From positions 3,512,363 through 3,576,362 of the forward strand of contig NZ_KE161030.1 in assembly GCF_000412335.2 (NCBI RefSeq): 64,000 nt of DNA, read 5' to 3'. Numbering within the stretch: position 1 is the stretch's first letter; each line of letters starts with the position of its first letter. Shown here in pieces: positions 63,749-64,000 of the stretch. The notes under the pieces are model-generated. The model was given only the letters and a program-made list of their open reading frames with translations, had not been told where the DNA came from and ran no database searches. The translations under genes were made by a program, and so were the position numbers. This DNA comes from Cedecea davisae DSM 4568 (GTDB lineage: Bacteria; Pseudomonadota; Gammaproteobacteria; Enterobacterales; Enterobacteriaceae).

Positions 63749-63776
63749 AAAAACCCCGGCCTTTCGGTCGGGGTTA
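63749..63776 (-). terminator. rRNA-operon-type terminator
   Basis: 10-bp stem AACCCCGGCC / GGTCGGGGTT with one G-T pair; on the minus strand it is followed by six Ts. It stands after a 5S relic and would end transcription from an rRNA operon beyond the window edge. Confidence 0.8.
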
Positions 63777-63787
63777 TTGCTAATTTG

Positions 63788-63800
63788 ATGCCTGGCAGTT
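63788..63800 (-). pseudogene. Relic of a 5S rRNA 3' end
   Basis: The minus strand reads AACTGCCAGGCAT, the exact last 13 bases of enterobacterial 5S rRNA. The rest of the 5S sequence does not follow. It is placed correctly ahead of the terminator at 63749, so it is the stump of a lost 5S gene. Confidence 0.7.
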
Positions 63801-63983
63801 GTATGCCGGGCTGTCCTGCCCGTCACCCTGCGGGCAGCCGCCGGCTGTGCAAATCCGTTCCCGATTTAGTATTCGTATCATCCTGATACTCACCCCTCCG
63901 GGGCCGCCGCACGCGGCGTTCAAACGTGTTCCCGACACGTTTGTCCTGCTCTCTGAGTAGCAGAGGCTGCCAGATACCAGAAA
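63801..63983. repeat. Hairpin-rich spacer between rRNA-type terminators
   Basis: No gene is visible. Several perfect hairpins: CTGCCCG/CGGGCAG (63811-63833), AAACGTGT/ACACGTTT (63922-63942), and GTATC/GATAC. Two related units share CCGCCG and TTCCCGA blocks. It resembles a duplicated stretch of rRNA operon 3' spacer. Confidence 0.5.
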
Positions 63984-64000
63984 ACAAAAAACCCCAGCCA
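63984..64000 (-). terminator. First half of a second rRNA-type terminator, cut by the window edge
   Basis: ACAAAAAACCCCAGCCA repeats the start of the terminator at 63746-63762 (CAAAAAACCCCGGCC), both preceded by AGAAA. The other arm lies outside the window. Confidence 0.6.

Noticed and set aside
63662..63886. 74-codon frame near the right end
   Set aside because: Covers the rRNA-type terminator and 5S relic; not a plausible protein gene.

Overview
The window is chromosomal DNA of a member of the Enterobacteriaceae. Most of it follows the Escherichia coli gene order from yphA through glyA, hmp, glnB, glrR-qseG-glrK, glmY, purL, mltF, tadA, pgpC and yfhH, and then yfhL, acpS, pdxJ, recO, era, rnc, lepB, lepA, rseC-rseB-rseA-rpoE, nadB, trmN, srmB, grcA, ung, yfiF, trxC, tapT, patZ, pssA and kgtP. 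It ends in the terminator region that in E. coli precedes a ribosomal RNA operon. The genus cannot be fixed from the sequence alone. Accessory sugar genes replace what E. coli carries beside yphA.

Bases 1-10510 are an accessory carbohydrate region. It starts with the 3' part of a GH36 alpha-galactosidase and a ChiP-like OprD-family porin, then yphA (DoxX family). Next comes a six-gene unit: periplasmic sugar-binding protein, double ABC ATPase, two permeases, an FGGY kinase with a D-ribulokinase-type motif, and a KdsD-like SIS isomerase. It looks like a complete uptake and phosphorylation route for a pentose-type sugar of unknown identity.

Bases 10528-25816 are core. Regulatory signals are well preserved: PurR boxes at glyA and purL, an NsrR box at hmp, and the small RNA gene glmY with a sigma-54 promoter and three GlrR boxes. 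Two copies of a GC-rich repeat family lie at the 3' ends of hmp and purL.

Bases about 25817-40030, between yfhH and yfhL, hold a contractile-tail island. It has an autocleavable S24 repressor, a small basic regulator candidate behind a repressor-controlled promoter, a lysis cassette (holin, SAR-type lysozyme, Rz with nested Rz1), a secretable-type lipase isolated by terminators, and a full contractile tail (neck terminator, DUF3383 sheath, DUF3277 tube, frameshifted chaperone, tape measure, baseplate, spike, fibre, fibre chaperone). There is no integrase, terminase, portal, capsid or replication gene. I read it as an R-type tailocin (phage-tail bacteriocin) or a prophage reduced to that form. 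Its left edge carries the ruins of an invertible tail-fibre switch: a piece of a Gin-type invertase, a second convergent fibre-assembly gene fragment, and a crossover-like site still present in the fibre gene.

Bases 40127-63554 are again core: coenzyme and tRNA/rRNA maturation genes, the sigma-E regulon operon with the coupled leader peptide rseD, NAD and phospholipid synthesis, anaerobic rescue protein GrcA with two FNR-like boxes, and kgtP. The last 250 bases contain an rRNA-type terminator, a 13-base relic of a 5S rRNA 3' end, hairpin repeats, and half of a second terminator.
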